From contig CAVUBD010000028.1 of NCBI GenBank assembly GCA_963739615.1, positions 248,001-312,000 on the forward strand: a stretch of 64,000 nt of DNA, in the 5' to 3' direction. Positions 8,832 to 17,064 of this stretch are shown piece after piece. Under the pieces are notes generated by a model. That model made no database searches. It was not told the DNA's origin and worked only from the letters and a program-made list of their open reading frames with translations. Position 1 is the first letter of the stretch. Each line of letters opens with the position of its first letter. This DNA comes from Palsa-504 sp963739615. Its GTDB lineage: Bacteria; Actinomycetota; Actinomycetes; Streptosporangiales; Streptosporangiaceae. The position numbers and the translations under genes are program-made.

Positions 8832-9623
8832 GTGACGTTGACCGAGCCCATCACCGTCGAGCGCGATGGACACGTACTGCTCATCGGGGTCAACCGCCCG
8901 GCCAAGCGCAACGCCTTTGATCTGGCGGTTATCGACGCGCTTGGCACCGCGTACGAGACCCTCGGCACCGACGATGAGCTGCGCGCCGGAGTGCTCTTCG
9001 CGCACGGCGATCACTTTTCGGCGGGCCTGGACCTGGCCGAGGTCGGTCCGGCGGTGGCCGAGCACGGCCCCCGGGCGCTTTGCGGCTCGCACCGCTTCGA
9101 CCCGTTCGGGGTATGGCGCGATCCGGTGCCCAAGCCGGTCGTGCTGGCGGTCAATGGCATCGCCTACACCTTGTCTATCGAGCTGGCGCTGGCCGCCGAT
9201 ATCGTGATCGCCGCCGATGACGTGCGCTTTCGCCAGCTGGAGATCGGCCGCGGGATCATGCCGTTCGGTGGCGCCACCTTCCGCGCGCCCGCCCAGCTTG
9301 GCTGGGGCAACGCGATGCGGTTCCTGCTTACCGCGGAGGAGTTCGGCGCCGCCGAGGCGCTGCGGATCGGGCTGGTACAGGAGGTCGTGCCGGCTGGGTC
9401 GCACGTCGGGCGGGCGCGGGAACTCGCCCAGCTGATCGCCCGTCAGGCGCCGCTGGGCGTCCAGGGCACGCTCGCCAGCGCGCGCGTCGGACGGAGCCAG
9501 GGCCCGGACGCGGCGCGCGAGCATATCGCCTCGCTGCTACCCCAGATCCTGCACAGCCAGGACGCCGCTGAAGGGCTGCGCAGCTTCACCGAGCGGCGTG
9601 CGGCCCGCTTCACCGGCCGCTGA
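8832..9623 (+). CDS. Enoyl-CoA hydratase/isomerase family protein
   Basis: Crotonase-fold enzyme of 263 residues acting on an acyl-CoA thioester. The oxyanion-hole segments are HFSAGLDLAEV (first Gly) and the region around VNGIAYTLSIELALAADIVIA. In canonical hydratases two Glu residues act in the second segment; here EIGRGIMPFGGATFRAP has E in only one plausible position, so hydratase activity is not certain. The start is GTG 8832; a TTG at 8838 is six bases after a G-rich site and is an alternative. It stands alone between the kinase and the Eis-like gene. Confidence 0.88.
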   Translation: MTLTEPITVERDGHVLLIGVNRPAKRNAFDLAVIDALGTAYETLGTDDELRAGVLFAHGDHFSAGLDLAEVGPAVAEHGPRALCGSHRFDPFGVWRDPVPKPVVLAVNGIAYTLSIELALAADIVIAADDVRFRQLEIGRGIMPFGGATFRAPAQLGWGNAMRFLLTAEEFGAAEALRIGLVQEVVPAGSHVGRARELAQLIARQAPLGVQGTLASARVGRSQGPDAAREHIASLLPQILHSQDAAEGLRSFTERRAARFTGR

Positions 9624-9833
9624 CTCGCCGCGGCTGACCGGCCGTGCTGCCGGCTGGTCGCGATGACCGCGATCCCGAGCCCGCTGACCGCAAGCGCCAG
9701 GCTGCCTCGCTCGCATGCTCAGTCCGGATAAAGATGGACAACCCAGCTCCGCAGCCGGTCTTGGTCGAGCGGGGTATCCAGTCCGCCCGCGGGCCCGGGG
9801 GACCTGGCATCAGTTGCGACTAGAAGACCGGGC

Positions 9834-11105
9834 CTAGAAGACCATCGGGCACCACGGAGCGGGATCCCAGCTCAGGGCGGCGGAAAGCTGCCGTACGGCG
9901 CCGGGCCGAAGCTCGGTGACGAGCCCGGCGCCGGCGAGCGCGCCGAGCCTGGTACCGCCCAGGTACGCCGCGCCGAGCTCAGTCACGTCAAGCGCCACGT
10001 CCGCCGCCGCGCCCGCGCCCGCCGGAACGCACGTCGCGACACCGTCCCCGCCGCCGGCCAGCCGCCACCGCCCGGCGTTGGACGGCATGAGTTCATCCCG
10101 CACCTGCAGAACCACGTCCACCGCAGCCGCGTACCTGCGCCCCGCCAGCGCGCCAGGCACGTCAACGAGACGGACCCACAGCCCGTCGGTCAGCTGCGGC
10201 CGAGACCGTCTCGGGTCGGCCAGCTGGTAGAGCAGCGGATCGTCGACCGGGCGCCGCCGGATGCGGAACTTGCTGGTCAGGTCCCGGCTGAGCAGGTCGG
10301 CGTAGAGCGCGGCGCTGGCGGCGGGGTCGGCGGCCATCAGCTCGGACACGGTCAGCACGTTCGAGGGAACGAAGTCCTCCCAGTGATCCACGCCCGAGTA
10401 GAGCGCGTAACCGCGCGGCCCGCTGGCGTCCTCGGCCAGCAGGCAGTGCACGGGGCTCGCGCCGTGCCGGCTGTCGGCTGGATCGTGAATCGCGGATTGC
10501 CACCACGCATCGTTTCGTGCGTACAGTCCGGGGCGGGCCTGCAGCACGCCGTCATAGACCTTGGCCAGCGCGCCGAGCACGGAAGGGGGCTCGGCGATCC
10601 GCAGCCGCAGGCCGTCGTCGGCCGGGGCCGTCTTGGCCAGTGCGGCTTCGCCCCGCTTGACGGTGAAGTCGAGGTACCAGCTGGCCCGGCCGTAGCCGTA
10701 CCTGGAATAGATCGCCGACTCCGACGCCCACAGCACCGCCAGGGGCTCGCGGCGGTCACGGACATCGGCCAGCTGGCGGCGCATAAGGCTGGTCAGCACG
10801 CCGCGCCGCCGGTAGGTGGGCAGCACAGACACCCAGCTCACTCCGGCCGCGGGGAGCATCCCGCCGCCAGGCACGCTCAGCAGGAAGGTAAACGCCGCCG
10901 CGGTGCCGATGGGCGCGGTGCCGTCGAAGGCGGCGAGGCTGCGGTCGAATTCGAACTTTCCGAGCACCACCTGCCGGTCACTCTCGGACAGCGGTGAGCC
11001 GTGAAAGGCGTGCTCGTCGACGAGGCGGAAGCCGTCGAACTCATCCGGGCCGATCGGCCGGATCGGGTAGGGGCGATCGGCGCTGCCGCGGGCAGATTCT
11101 GTCAT
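9834..11105 (-). CDS. Eis-like GNAT N-acetyltransferase
   Basis: 423-residue acetyltransferase of the Eis (enhanced intracellular survival) family: N-terminal GNAT domain, second GNAT-like domain and a C-terminal SCP2-like domain. The acetyl-CoA loop is in WVSVLPTYRRRGVLTSLMRRQ. SRYGYGRAS holds the tyrosine used as general acid. The chain ends CPMVF with a terminal Phe, whose carboxylate acts as base in Eis. These enzymes acetylate amines on aminoglycosides, peptides or other substrates; the natural substrate here is unknown. It is divergent from the PP2C gene over 80 bases. Confidence 0.9.
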   Translation of the reverse strand: MTESARGSADRPYPIRPIGPDEFDGFRLVDEHAFHGSPLSESDRQVVLGKFEFDRSLAAFDGTAPIGTAAAFTFLLSVPGGGMLPAAGVSWVSVLPTYRRRGVLTSLMRRQLADVRDRREPLAVLWASESAIYSRYGYGRASWYLDFTVKRGEAALAKTAPADDGLRLRIAEPPSVLGALAKVYDGVLQARPGLYARNDAWWQSAIHDPADSRHGASPVHCLLAEDASGPRGYALYSGVDHWEDFVPSNVLTVSELMAADPAASAALYADLLSRDLTSKFRIRRRPVDDPLLYQLADPRRSRPQLTDGLWVRLVDVPGALAGRRYAAAVDVVLQVRDELMPSNAGRWRLAGGGDGVATCVPAGAGAAADVALDVTELGAAYLGGTRLGALAGAGLVTELRPGAVRQLSAALSWDPAPWCPMVF

Positions 11106-11185
11106 ACCTGCCTTCGTACCCCGGCCCGCGCGCCAGCGCGACTGTTTTAGCCTGCCCGGCCCGCATCGAATACAGTGCGCCCATC

Positions 11186-12346
11186 ATGGTTTCCGCGCCA
11201 CCGCCGGCCACGCCCCAGCCGAGGGGACCTACGGGCTCCCCGCAGGCGCGGCCCGGCGCGGGCCGACGGCGGCTGCTCCGCGCCCTTGGATCATTCCGGA
11301 CCCAGCTGACCAGGCAGTTCATCACCAGGAACCGCCGGATGGCCTTCGTGCTCTCGGCCGGGACGATCGCCATCGCGGTAGCCGCCGTGCATATCTCCGA
11401 GTGGTGGTTCTCGCCCGGCGTGATGATCTTGCCGATCCTGGCGGGCGGCCTGCTGCTCTGGCCCCGGGCGCTGCGCATTTACTTCGGCTTCGCCGCGGCG
11501 GCGCTGATCTATGACGTGGTGGACGGCAAGGCCGGGGCCGGCATCATCGCCACCATCGTGCTGACCGCGATCTTCGCCGATGTGCTGGCGCGAACCAGGG
11601 AGAAGCTCGGCGTCCAGGGCCTGCGCGGCGACCGGATGCTGGTCGAGCTGCGGGACCGCATCCGGGCCCAGGGCAAGCTCCCCGCGCTCGGCGAGGGGTG
11701 GGGATCCTCGCTCGTGCTCAAGCCGGCCGGCGGCTCGTCGTTCGGCGGCGACTTCGTGGTGTCGTTCTGCGACGGCAAGATCCTCGAGGTGGCGCTTGTC
11801 GATGTGTCGGGCAAGGGCATCGACGCCGGGACCAGGGCCCTGCTGCTTTCCGGGGCGTTCGGCGGGCTGCTCGGTTCCGTGCCGCGGGAGGAGTTCCTCC
11901 CCGCCTGCAACGCCTACATGCGCCGCGGTTCGGCCACCGAAGGCTTCGTCACCGCCGTGCACCTGTGGCTCGACCTGGCGTCGGGCGAGTACGTGATCTC
12001 CTCGGCCGGGCACCCCCCGGCCGCGCACTACGACGCGGCGAAGGGCCGCTGGGGCCTGACCCGCGCCCACGGCATCGTGCTCGGCGTGGTGTCGGACCTG
12101 CGCGGCGCCGCCAGTGTGTCCGAGCGCGGCGTCCTGCAGCGCGGCGACGCGCTGATGCTCTACACCGACGGCCTGGTCGAAGCGCCCGGCCGTGACATCG
12201 ACGTGGGCACCGACCGACTGCTCGGCGAGGCCGAGCGCATGCTGGCGAGCGGGTTCAAGGTCGGCGCCCCTGCCCTGGTCACGGCCATGCAGCGGGAGAT
12301 AGGCGGCTCAGACGACCGCGCCCTGGTCCTGATCTGGCGCACGTAG
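11186..12346 (+). CDS. Membrane PP2C (RsbU/SpoIIE-type) phosphatase
   Basis: 386-residue Ser/Thr phosphatase of the PPM family. The N-terminal third has an Arg/Pro-rich cytoplasmic stretch, then hydrophobic segments AFVLSAGTIAIAVAAVHI, PGVMILPILAGGLLLW and an Ala-rich region before GAGIIATIVLTAIFADVLA. The catalytic domain follows with GGDFV, VALVDVSGKGIDA, SSAGHPPA and YTDGLVEA, the metal-binding motifs of SpoIIE-type phosphatases. Such proteins dephosphorylate anti-anti-sigma factors; no such partner is nearby. ATG 11186 is chosen because the upstream open frame runs through the divergent Eis-like gene and reads as low-complexity. Confidence 0.87.
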   Translation: MVSAPPPATPQPRGPTGSPQARPGAGRRRLLRALGSFRTQLTRQFITRNRRMAFVLSAGTIAIAVAAVHISEWWFSPGVMILPILAGGLLLWPRALRIYFGFAAAALIYDVVDGKAGAGIIATIVLTAIFADVLARTREKLGVQGLRGDRMLVELRDRIRAQGKLPALGEGWGSSLVLKPAGGSSFGGDFVVSFCDGKILEVALVDVSGKGIDAGTRALLLSGAFGGLLGSVPREEFLPACNAYMRRGSATEGFVTAVHLWLDLASGEYVISSAGHPPAAHYDAAKGRWGLTRAHGIVLGVVSDLRGAASVSERGVLQRGDALMLYTDGLVEAPGRDIDVGTDRLLGEAERMLASGFKVGAPALVTAMQREIGGSDDRALVLIWRT

Positions 12347-12712
12347 TGTCCGAGAGGACGCGACCCAGGCAGCCCGGGCCGGCGAGGCGGCCGCCCCGCG
12401 TACCCAAACGCCCGAAATCACCGTCTCAGGCGAGTCCAGAAAGATATTCCCGCGTAACATTCCCGAAACTGACGTATGTGTCAGGCGTATTGCATAGCAT
12501 AACGTTGTTCGGTGATGCAAACTATTTTCCGCCCGTCTAACCTGTGCGAACAGTAGTGAACGTGTTGCGCAGCGGCGCTCGGGCCCGACGTCTAACCGGC
12601 GCTAGCCGACGCTCCTGTCATGTGACGCACGCGTCATTGTTTGCAATTATTTGCACATTCCCTGGAAAATGACGAGGTGGCTTGGGGAAGTCGCGGTGCG
12701 GAACGGACGGGT
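12347..12712 (+). promoter_or_regulatory. Upstream region of the hopanoid operon
   Basis: About 370 bases with no convincing gene. It is markedly AT-richer than its surroundings, e.g. gtattgcatagcataacg near 12487, and ttgcaattatttgcac near 12641. The 9-mer CGTCTAACC occurs at 12534-12542 and again at 12589-12597, 55 bases apart. The sequence TTTGCA is repeated directly at 12640-12654. This is the natural location for the operon promoter and its control sites, but I cannot pick a -35/-10 pair with confidence. Confidence 0.45.
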
Positions 12713-13591
12713 GTGCGTGAGCATGTCCGTCCGTCGGTCACCCGCGCCGAAGATGTGGTGGTGAACGCGTCCGGGGAGAACTTCCCCGTGGCGCTGCGCA
12801 TGCTGCCCGCCAGGCACCGGCGGCACCTGACCAACCTGTACTTCTTCGCCCGGCTCACCGACGACCTGGGGGACGAGGCACGCAGCGACGACCCGGAGAC
12901 CACGAACACCGACCTGCGCCTCAGCTTGCTCGACGAGCTGGCCGCCGACGTCGACCGCATCTACGACGGCGGCACCCCGCAATCCCCGGTCATGCGCGCG
13001 ATGGCCCAGACCGTCGGCGAGTGCCGCGTCCCGGCCCAGCCGCTGCGCGACCTGATCCAGGCCAACCGCCAGGACCAGCAGGTCACCCGCTACGGCACGT
13101 ACACCGGACTCGCCAGGTACTGCGAGCTGTCCGCCAATCCCGTTGGCCATATCGTGCTCTGCATCTTCGGTGTCGCTACCCCGGGACGCGTCGCGCTCTC
13201 CGATAGCATCTGCACGGCCCTGCAGTTGGCCGAGCACTGGCAGGACGTGGCCGAGGACCTGGGTAACGGGCGGATTTACCTACCCGCCGAGGACATGGAA
13301 CGCTATGGCTGCACGGAAGCGGACCTGGCCGAACCCGTGGCCAGCGACTCCGTCCGCACGCTGATCGCCTTCGAGGTCAGCCGGGCCGAAGCACTACTGA
13401 ACCAGGGCGCGCCGCTGGTCGGCACGCTGCGCGGGTCGGCCAGGCTGGCGGTCGCCGGCTACCTGGCCGGCGGCCGGGCCGCACTGGCCGCGATCAGGGC
13501 ACAGCAGTACGACGTGCTCAGGGGAACCCCCAGGCCACGCAAGCAGAAGCTGGCGGCGGAGCTGGTCAAGGCATATGTGAGAGGGAGGTGA
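12713..13591 (+). CDS. hpnC: Squalene synthase HpnC (hydroxysqualene synthase)
   Basis: First enzyme in the three-step HpnC/D/E route to squalene; HpnC converts presqualene diphosphate to hydroxysqualene. About 292 residues. Conserved ENFPVALRMLPARHRRHL and the first Asp-rich motif in YFFARLTDDLGDEA; the second is ALQLAEHWQDVAEDLGNGRIYLP. The start is uncertain: GTG 12713 places ENFPVA about 20 residues in, as usual; GTG 12677 and TTG 12641 are in frame upstream. It lies 10 bases before hpnD and is the first gene of the hopanoid operon. Confidence 0.9.
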   Translation: MREHVRPSVTRAEDVVVNASGENFPVALRMLPARHRRHLTNLYFFARLTDDLGDEARSDDPETTNTDLRLSLLDELAADVDRIYDGGTPQSPVMRAMAQTVGECRVPAQPLRDLIQANRQDQQVTRYGTYTGLARYCELSANPVGHIVLCIFGVATPGRVALSDSICTALQLAEHWQDVAEDLGNGRIYLPAEDMERYGCTEADLAEPVASDSVRTLIAFEVSRAEALLNQGAPLVGTLRGSARLAVAGYLAGGRAALAAIRAQQYDVLRGTPRPRKQKLAAELVKAYVRGR

Positions 13592-13601
13592 GCAAGCGCT
13601 A

Positions 13602-14558
13602 GTGGAACTCATCGACGCGTACCGCGAATGCGAGCGGATCACGTGGACCCAGGCGAGGAACTTCGCGTACGGCATCAGGCTGCTGCCGGCCGATAAGCGG
13701 CGCGGGCTCGCCGTCATCTACGCGTTCGCCCGCCGGATCGACGACATCGGCGACGGCACGCTGCCGCCGCAGGAGAAGATCGCCGCCCTCGAGGACGCCC
13801 GCCGCTCCCTCCTCGACCTCACCAGGGCCAGCGAGAACGACCCGGTCCTGCTCGCGCTGGCCGACGCGGAGCGCCGCTTTCCCGTGCCGATAGCAGCGTT
13901 CGGCGAGCTCATCGACGGGTGCGTGGCGGACGTCCGCGGCACGAGCTACCAGAGCTTCGAGGACCTGCTGCACTACTGCCGCTGCGTGGCCGGCTCGATC
14001 GGCCGCCTGTCCCTCGGCATCTTCGGCACCCGTGCCGACCCCGCCGAAGCCGCCCGCCTGTCCGACTCCCTCGGCGTCGCCCTCCAGTTGACGAACATCC
14101 TGCGCGATATACGCGAGGACCGCCAGAACGGGCGCGTCTACCTGCCAGCGGAAGACCTGAATAAATTCAGTGTTGACCTCGGGGGGGACGGTGCTGGCCT
14201 CGGGGGGGACGGTGCTGGCCTCGGGGGGGACGGCCCCCCCCAGACCCCCCCTGCTCCTGGGGGGACCCTTCCCCGCAGACCCCTCTTGGGGGGGACAAGC
14301 CCCCCTGGACCCGAGTTCACGAGGCTGATGGAGTTCGAGGTCGAGCGCGCCAGGGACTGGTACGCCACCGGGATGCGCCTGCTGCCGATGCTCGACCGCC
14401 GCAGCGCGGCCTGCACCGGCGCGATGGCGGGCATCTACCGCCGGCTGCTGGACCGCATCGCGGCCGAGCCCGCGGCGGTGCTGCGCGGCCGGGTCTCGCT
14501 GTCGGGCCGGGAGAAGGGCGTGGTCGCGGCGAAGGCGCTGGCCGGGAGGCTCGGATGA
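13602..14558 (+). CDS. hpnD: Presqualene diphosphate synthase HpnD, with internal insert
   Basis: Condenses two farnesyl diphosphates to presqualene diphosphate. GTG start with GGGAGGTGAG upstream; 318 residues, longer than usual. Asp-rich motifs are AFARRIDDIGDG and LQLTNILRDIREDRQNGRVYLP. Directly after YLPAEDLNKF comes an in-frame ~45-residue Gly/Pro-rich stretch (LGGDGAG repeated, then PPQTPPAPGG) before homology resumes at FTRLMEFEVERARDWY. The insert is encoded by G/C tracts with hairpins (separate entry) and sits in a surface loop of the isoprenoid-synthase fold, so activity may survive. The stop overlaps hpnE's ATG (ATGA). Confidence 0.9.
   Translation: MELIDAYRECERITWTQARNFAYGIRLLPADKRRGLAVIYAFARRIDDIGDGTLPPQEKIAALEDARRSLLDLTRASENDPVLLALADAERRFPVPIAAFGELIDGCVADVRGTSYQSFEDLLHYCRCVAGSIGRLSLGIFGTRADPAEAARLSDSLGVALQLTNILRDIREDRQNGRVYLPAEDLNKFSVDLGGDGAGLGGDGAGLGGDGPPQTPPAPGGTLPRRPLLGGTSPPGPEFTRLMEFEVERARDWYATGMRLLPMLDRRSAACTGAMAGIYRRLLDRIAAEPAAVLRGRVSLSGREKGVVAAKALAGRLG
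14177..14313. repeat. G-tract tandem repeat and hairpin element inside hpnD
   Basis: Nearly three copies of a 21-base unit (units 14177-14197, 14198-14218, partial 14219-14233; each contains ctcgggggggacgg). These run into inverted G7/C7 tracts: GGGGGGG 14223-14229 against CCCCCCCC 14234-14241, then further C6/G6 and GGGGGGG-acaag-CCCCCC pairs to ~14306. The length keeps the reading frame. It resembles a G/C-hairpin repetitive element that has landed in a gene. Confidence 0.8.
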
Positions 14559-16051
14559 GCCCGGGGATCGTGGTGATTGGCGGCGGACTGGCCGGGATCA
14601 CCGCCGCGATCGCGCTCGCCGAGACCGGCGCCGAGGTCACCCTGCTGGAGGCCAGGCCCAGGCTCGGCGGCGCGACCTGCTCGTTCACCCGCGACGGCCT
14701 GGTCGTGGACACCGGCCAGCACGTCTTCCTCGGCTGCTGCTCGGCCTACCGCGGCCTGCTCGCCAAGCTCGGCGTGACGGCCAGCGCCCCCGTGCAGGAC
14801 CGGTTCGACGTGACCGTGCTCGCCCCGGGCGGCCGCGCCGGCAGGCTCCGCCGGACCGCGCTGCCTGGCCCCCTGCATATGCTGCCCGCGCTGGGCCGGT
14901 ATCCCTTTCTTTCCCGGGCCGAACGGGCCTGCGTTTCACGCCCCGCCCTAGCGATGCGCCGCCTGGACCCGGCCGATCCGGCGGTCGACGCCCAGCGGTT
15001 CGGTGACTGGCTGGCGGCCAGGGGGCAAAGCGAGCGGTCCCGTCGCGCCCTGTGGGACCTGTTCACGGTCTCGGCCCTGAACATCGCCGGCGACGACGCC
15101 TCGCTGGCCCTGGCCGCCACCGTGGTGAAGACCGGCCTGCTCGGGAAGAACGACGCGGCCGACATCGGCGTCCCCGCCCTGCCGCTAGGCGAACTGCACG
15201 GCGACGCCGCCGCGACCCTGCTGGCCAAGCTGGGCGCCCGCGTCGCCCTGAACACCAAGGTCGCCGCGATCGAGGAAATCGCCCCCGGCGACTCCGGCCC
15301 CGGCGACTCCGGCCCCGGCCCCTCCGGCGGCCAGAACCCCCGGTTCCGCGTCCGGCTGGCCCGCCCCGCCGAGGACGCCGGCCTCGGGACCGAGATCATC
15401 GCCGACGCGGTGGTCCTGGCCGTGCCGCACGAGAAGGCCGCGCCCTTGGTCCCGCCGGGCGCGCTGCCGGCCGCCACGGTCGCGGGCTGGGCCGGGCTGG
15501 GCGCCTCGCCGATCGTCAACGTGCACGTGATCTACGACCGTCAGGTGACCAGTCTCCCGTTCGCCGCCGCGATCGACTCCCCGGTCCAGTGGGTCTTCGA
15601 CCGCACCCGCATCTCCGGCCTCGACCGCATCTCCGGCGCCCCGGAGCAGGACGGCCAGTCCCGGGACAAGCCGCAGTACCTGGCGATCTCGCTGTCGGCG
15701 GCGGACTCCTACGCCGACGTGCCAGCCTCCAGGCTGCGGGAACAGTTCGTGCCCGCGCTGGCCGAACTGTTCCCCGCGGCGCGCGACGCCAAGGTCATCG
15801 AGTTCTTCGTGACCCGCGAGCGGCGGGCGACGTTCCGGCAGGGGCCAGGCAGCGGCGCGCTGCGGCCGCCTGCTGCGACCCAGCGGCCCGGCCTGGTCCT
15901 CGCCGGGGCGTGGACGCAGACCGGCTGGCCGGACACGATGGAAGGCGCGGTGCGCAGTGGCCTGGCCGCGGCGATCGAGCTGCGCCGGACCGTACTGGCG
16001 GCCGTTACCGAACCGAACGCTTCTGCCTCAACGATAGGGGTACGTCAGTGA
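14555..16051 (+). CDS. hpnE: Hydroxysqualene dehydroxylase HpnE (FAD amine-oxidase fold)
   Basis: FAD flavoprotein reducing hydroxysqualene to squalene, the last HpnC/D/E step; 498 residues. The dinucleotide-binding motif is VVIGGGLAGITAAIALAETGAEVTLLEA near the N-terminus, followed by PRLGGATCSF typical of carotenoid-desaturase-like enzymes. The C-terminal FAD segment is LVLAGAWTQTGWPDTMEGAVRSGLAAA. A Gly/Asp/Ser/Pro-rich tandem repeat (PGDSG units) interrupts the region around residues 243-258. The start codon overlaps the hpnD stop, and the stop overlaps the next start (GTGA). Confidence 0.93.
   Translation: MSPGIVVIGGGLAGITAAIALAETGAEVTLLEARPRLGGATCSFTRDGLVVDTGQHVFLGCCSAYRGLLAKLGVTASAPVQDRFDVTVLAPGGRAGRLRRTALPGPLHMLPALGRYPFLSRAERACVSRPALAMRRLDPADPAVDAQRFGDWLAARGQSERSRRALWDLFTVSALNIAGDDASLALAATVVKTGLLGKNDAADIGVPALPLGELHGDAAATLLAKLGARVALNTKVAAIEEIAPGDSGPGDSGPGPSGGQNPRFRVRLARPAEDAGLGTEIIADAVVLAVPHEKAAPLVPPGALPAATVAGWAGLGASPIVNVHVIYDRQVTSLPFAAAIDSPVQWVFDRTRISGLDRISGAPEQDGQSRDKPQYLAISLSAADSYADVPASRLREQFVPALAELFPAARDAKVIEFFVTRERRATFRQGPGSGALRPPAATQRPGLVLAGAWTQTGWPDTMEGAVRSGLAAAIELRRTVLAAVTEPNASASTIGVRQ
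15283..15327. repeat. 15-base tandem repeat, three units, in hpnE
   Basis: Two exact copies of ccccggcgactccgg (15283-15297 and 15298-15312) and one diverged copy (15313-15327). They encode PGDSG-PGDSG-PGPSG in a loop of HpnE. Confidence 0.85.
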
Positions 16052-17064
16052 CTGCTGTGATGCCTGAGGGTGTGGCCCTGGCCCGGGACCTGGTCGGACC
16101 CGCGATGGAGTCCGCGATCGCCCGGCTGACGCCGGACGTGCGCGCCGTCGCGGCCTATCACCTCGGCTTCGCGGACGCTGCGGGCCGTCCGACCAGCAAC
16201 GGCAGCGGCAAGGCGCTGCGGCCGGCGCTGGCCCTGCTCTCCGCCCGCGCCGCCGGCGCGTCGCCCGAACGCGGCGTGCCCGCCGCGGTGGCGGTTGAGC
16301 TCGTCCATAACTTCTCCCTGCTGCACGACGACATCATGGACAACGACACCGAGCGCAGGCACAAGCCCACGGCCTGGACCGTGTTCGGCATCGGGCCGGC
16401 CATCCTGGCCGGTGACGCGCTGCTCGCCCTGGCTCAGGACCTGCTGCTCGAGGACGGCACCCCGCAGGGCGCATGGGCGGCCCGGTGCCTGTCCGCCGCG
16501 GTCCAGCGGCTGATCGGCGGGCAGGGCAGCGACCTCGCCTTCGAACGGCGCGACGACGTGACCCTGGCCGAGTGCCTGGAGATGGCCGGCGACAAGACCG
16601 CCGCGCTGATGGCGTGCGCCTGCAGCATCGGCGCGGTGCACCTCGGCGCGCCGCCCGCGCTGGCCATGGCGCTGGCCGGGTTCGGCGCGCACGTCGGGCT
16701 GGCGTTCCAGCTCACCGACGACCTGCTCGGCATCTGGGGGGCACCCGCGGTCACCGGCAAGCCGGTCCGCGCCGACCTGCGCGCCCGCAAGAAGTCGCTG
16801 CCGGTGGTGGCCGCGCTGAACAGCGGCACGCCCGAGGCCGCCGAACTGCGGACCATGCTCACCGACCCCAGCCCGCTGTCCGAGGACGACCTGGTCCGCG
16901 CGGCGGCCCTGGTGGTCGCGGCCGGCGGCAAGGACTGGGCCGAGAACGAGGCCGACCTGCAGCTCGCCGCGGCCAACGCGAGCCTTTCCGACACCGATCT
17001 CCCCGCCGACGTCCGCGCCGAGCTGACCGCCATCGCCGAGTTCATCACGGCCCGCCAGTGGTAG
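16048..17064 (+). CDS. Polyprenyl (farnesyl/geranylgeranyl) diphosphate synthase
   Basis: Trans-prenyltransferase of 338 residues, supplying C15 diphosphate for squalene. First Asp-rich motif HDDIMDND; second FQLTDDLLGIWG, which has Gly where many synthases have the last Asp, as in homologues from other actinomycete hopanoid clusters. The GTG at 16048 overlaps the hpnE stop (GTGA) and has agggg seven bases upstream. Its last seven bases overlap the shc start. Chain length cannot be fixed by eye; farnesyl diphosphate is inferred from context. Confidence 0.9.
   Translation: MTAVMPEGVALARDLVGPAMESAIARLTPDVRAVAAYHLGFADAAGRPTSNGSGKALRPALALLSARAAGASPERGVPAAVAVELVHNFSLLHDDIMDNDTERRHKPTAWTVFGIGPAILAGDALLALAQDLLLEDGTPQGAWAARCLSAAVQRLIGGQGSDLAFERRDDVTLAECLEMAGDKTAALMACACSIGAVHLGAPPALAMALAGFGAHVGLAFQLTDDLLGIWGAPAVTGKPVRADLRARKKSLPVVAALNSGTPEAAELRTMLTDPSPLSEDDLVRAAALVVAAGGKDWAENEADLQLAAANASLSDTDLPADVRAELTAIAEFITARQW

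Noticed and set aside
12346..12540. Short plus-strand ORF after the PP2C gene
   Set aside because: No ribosome site, no recognisable motif; AT-rich end is more likely the hopanoid operon control region.
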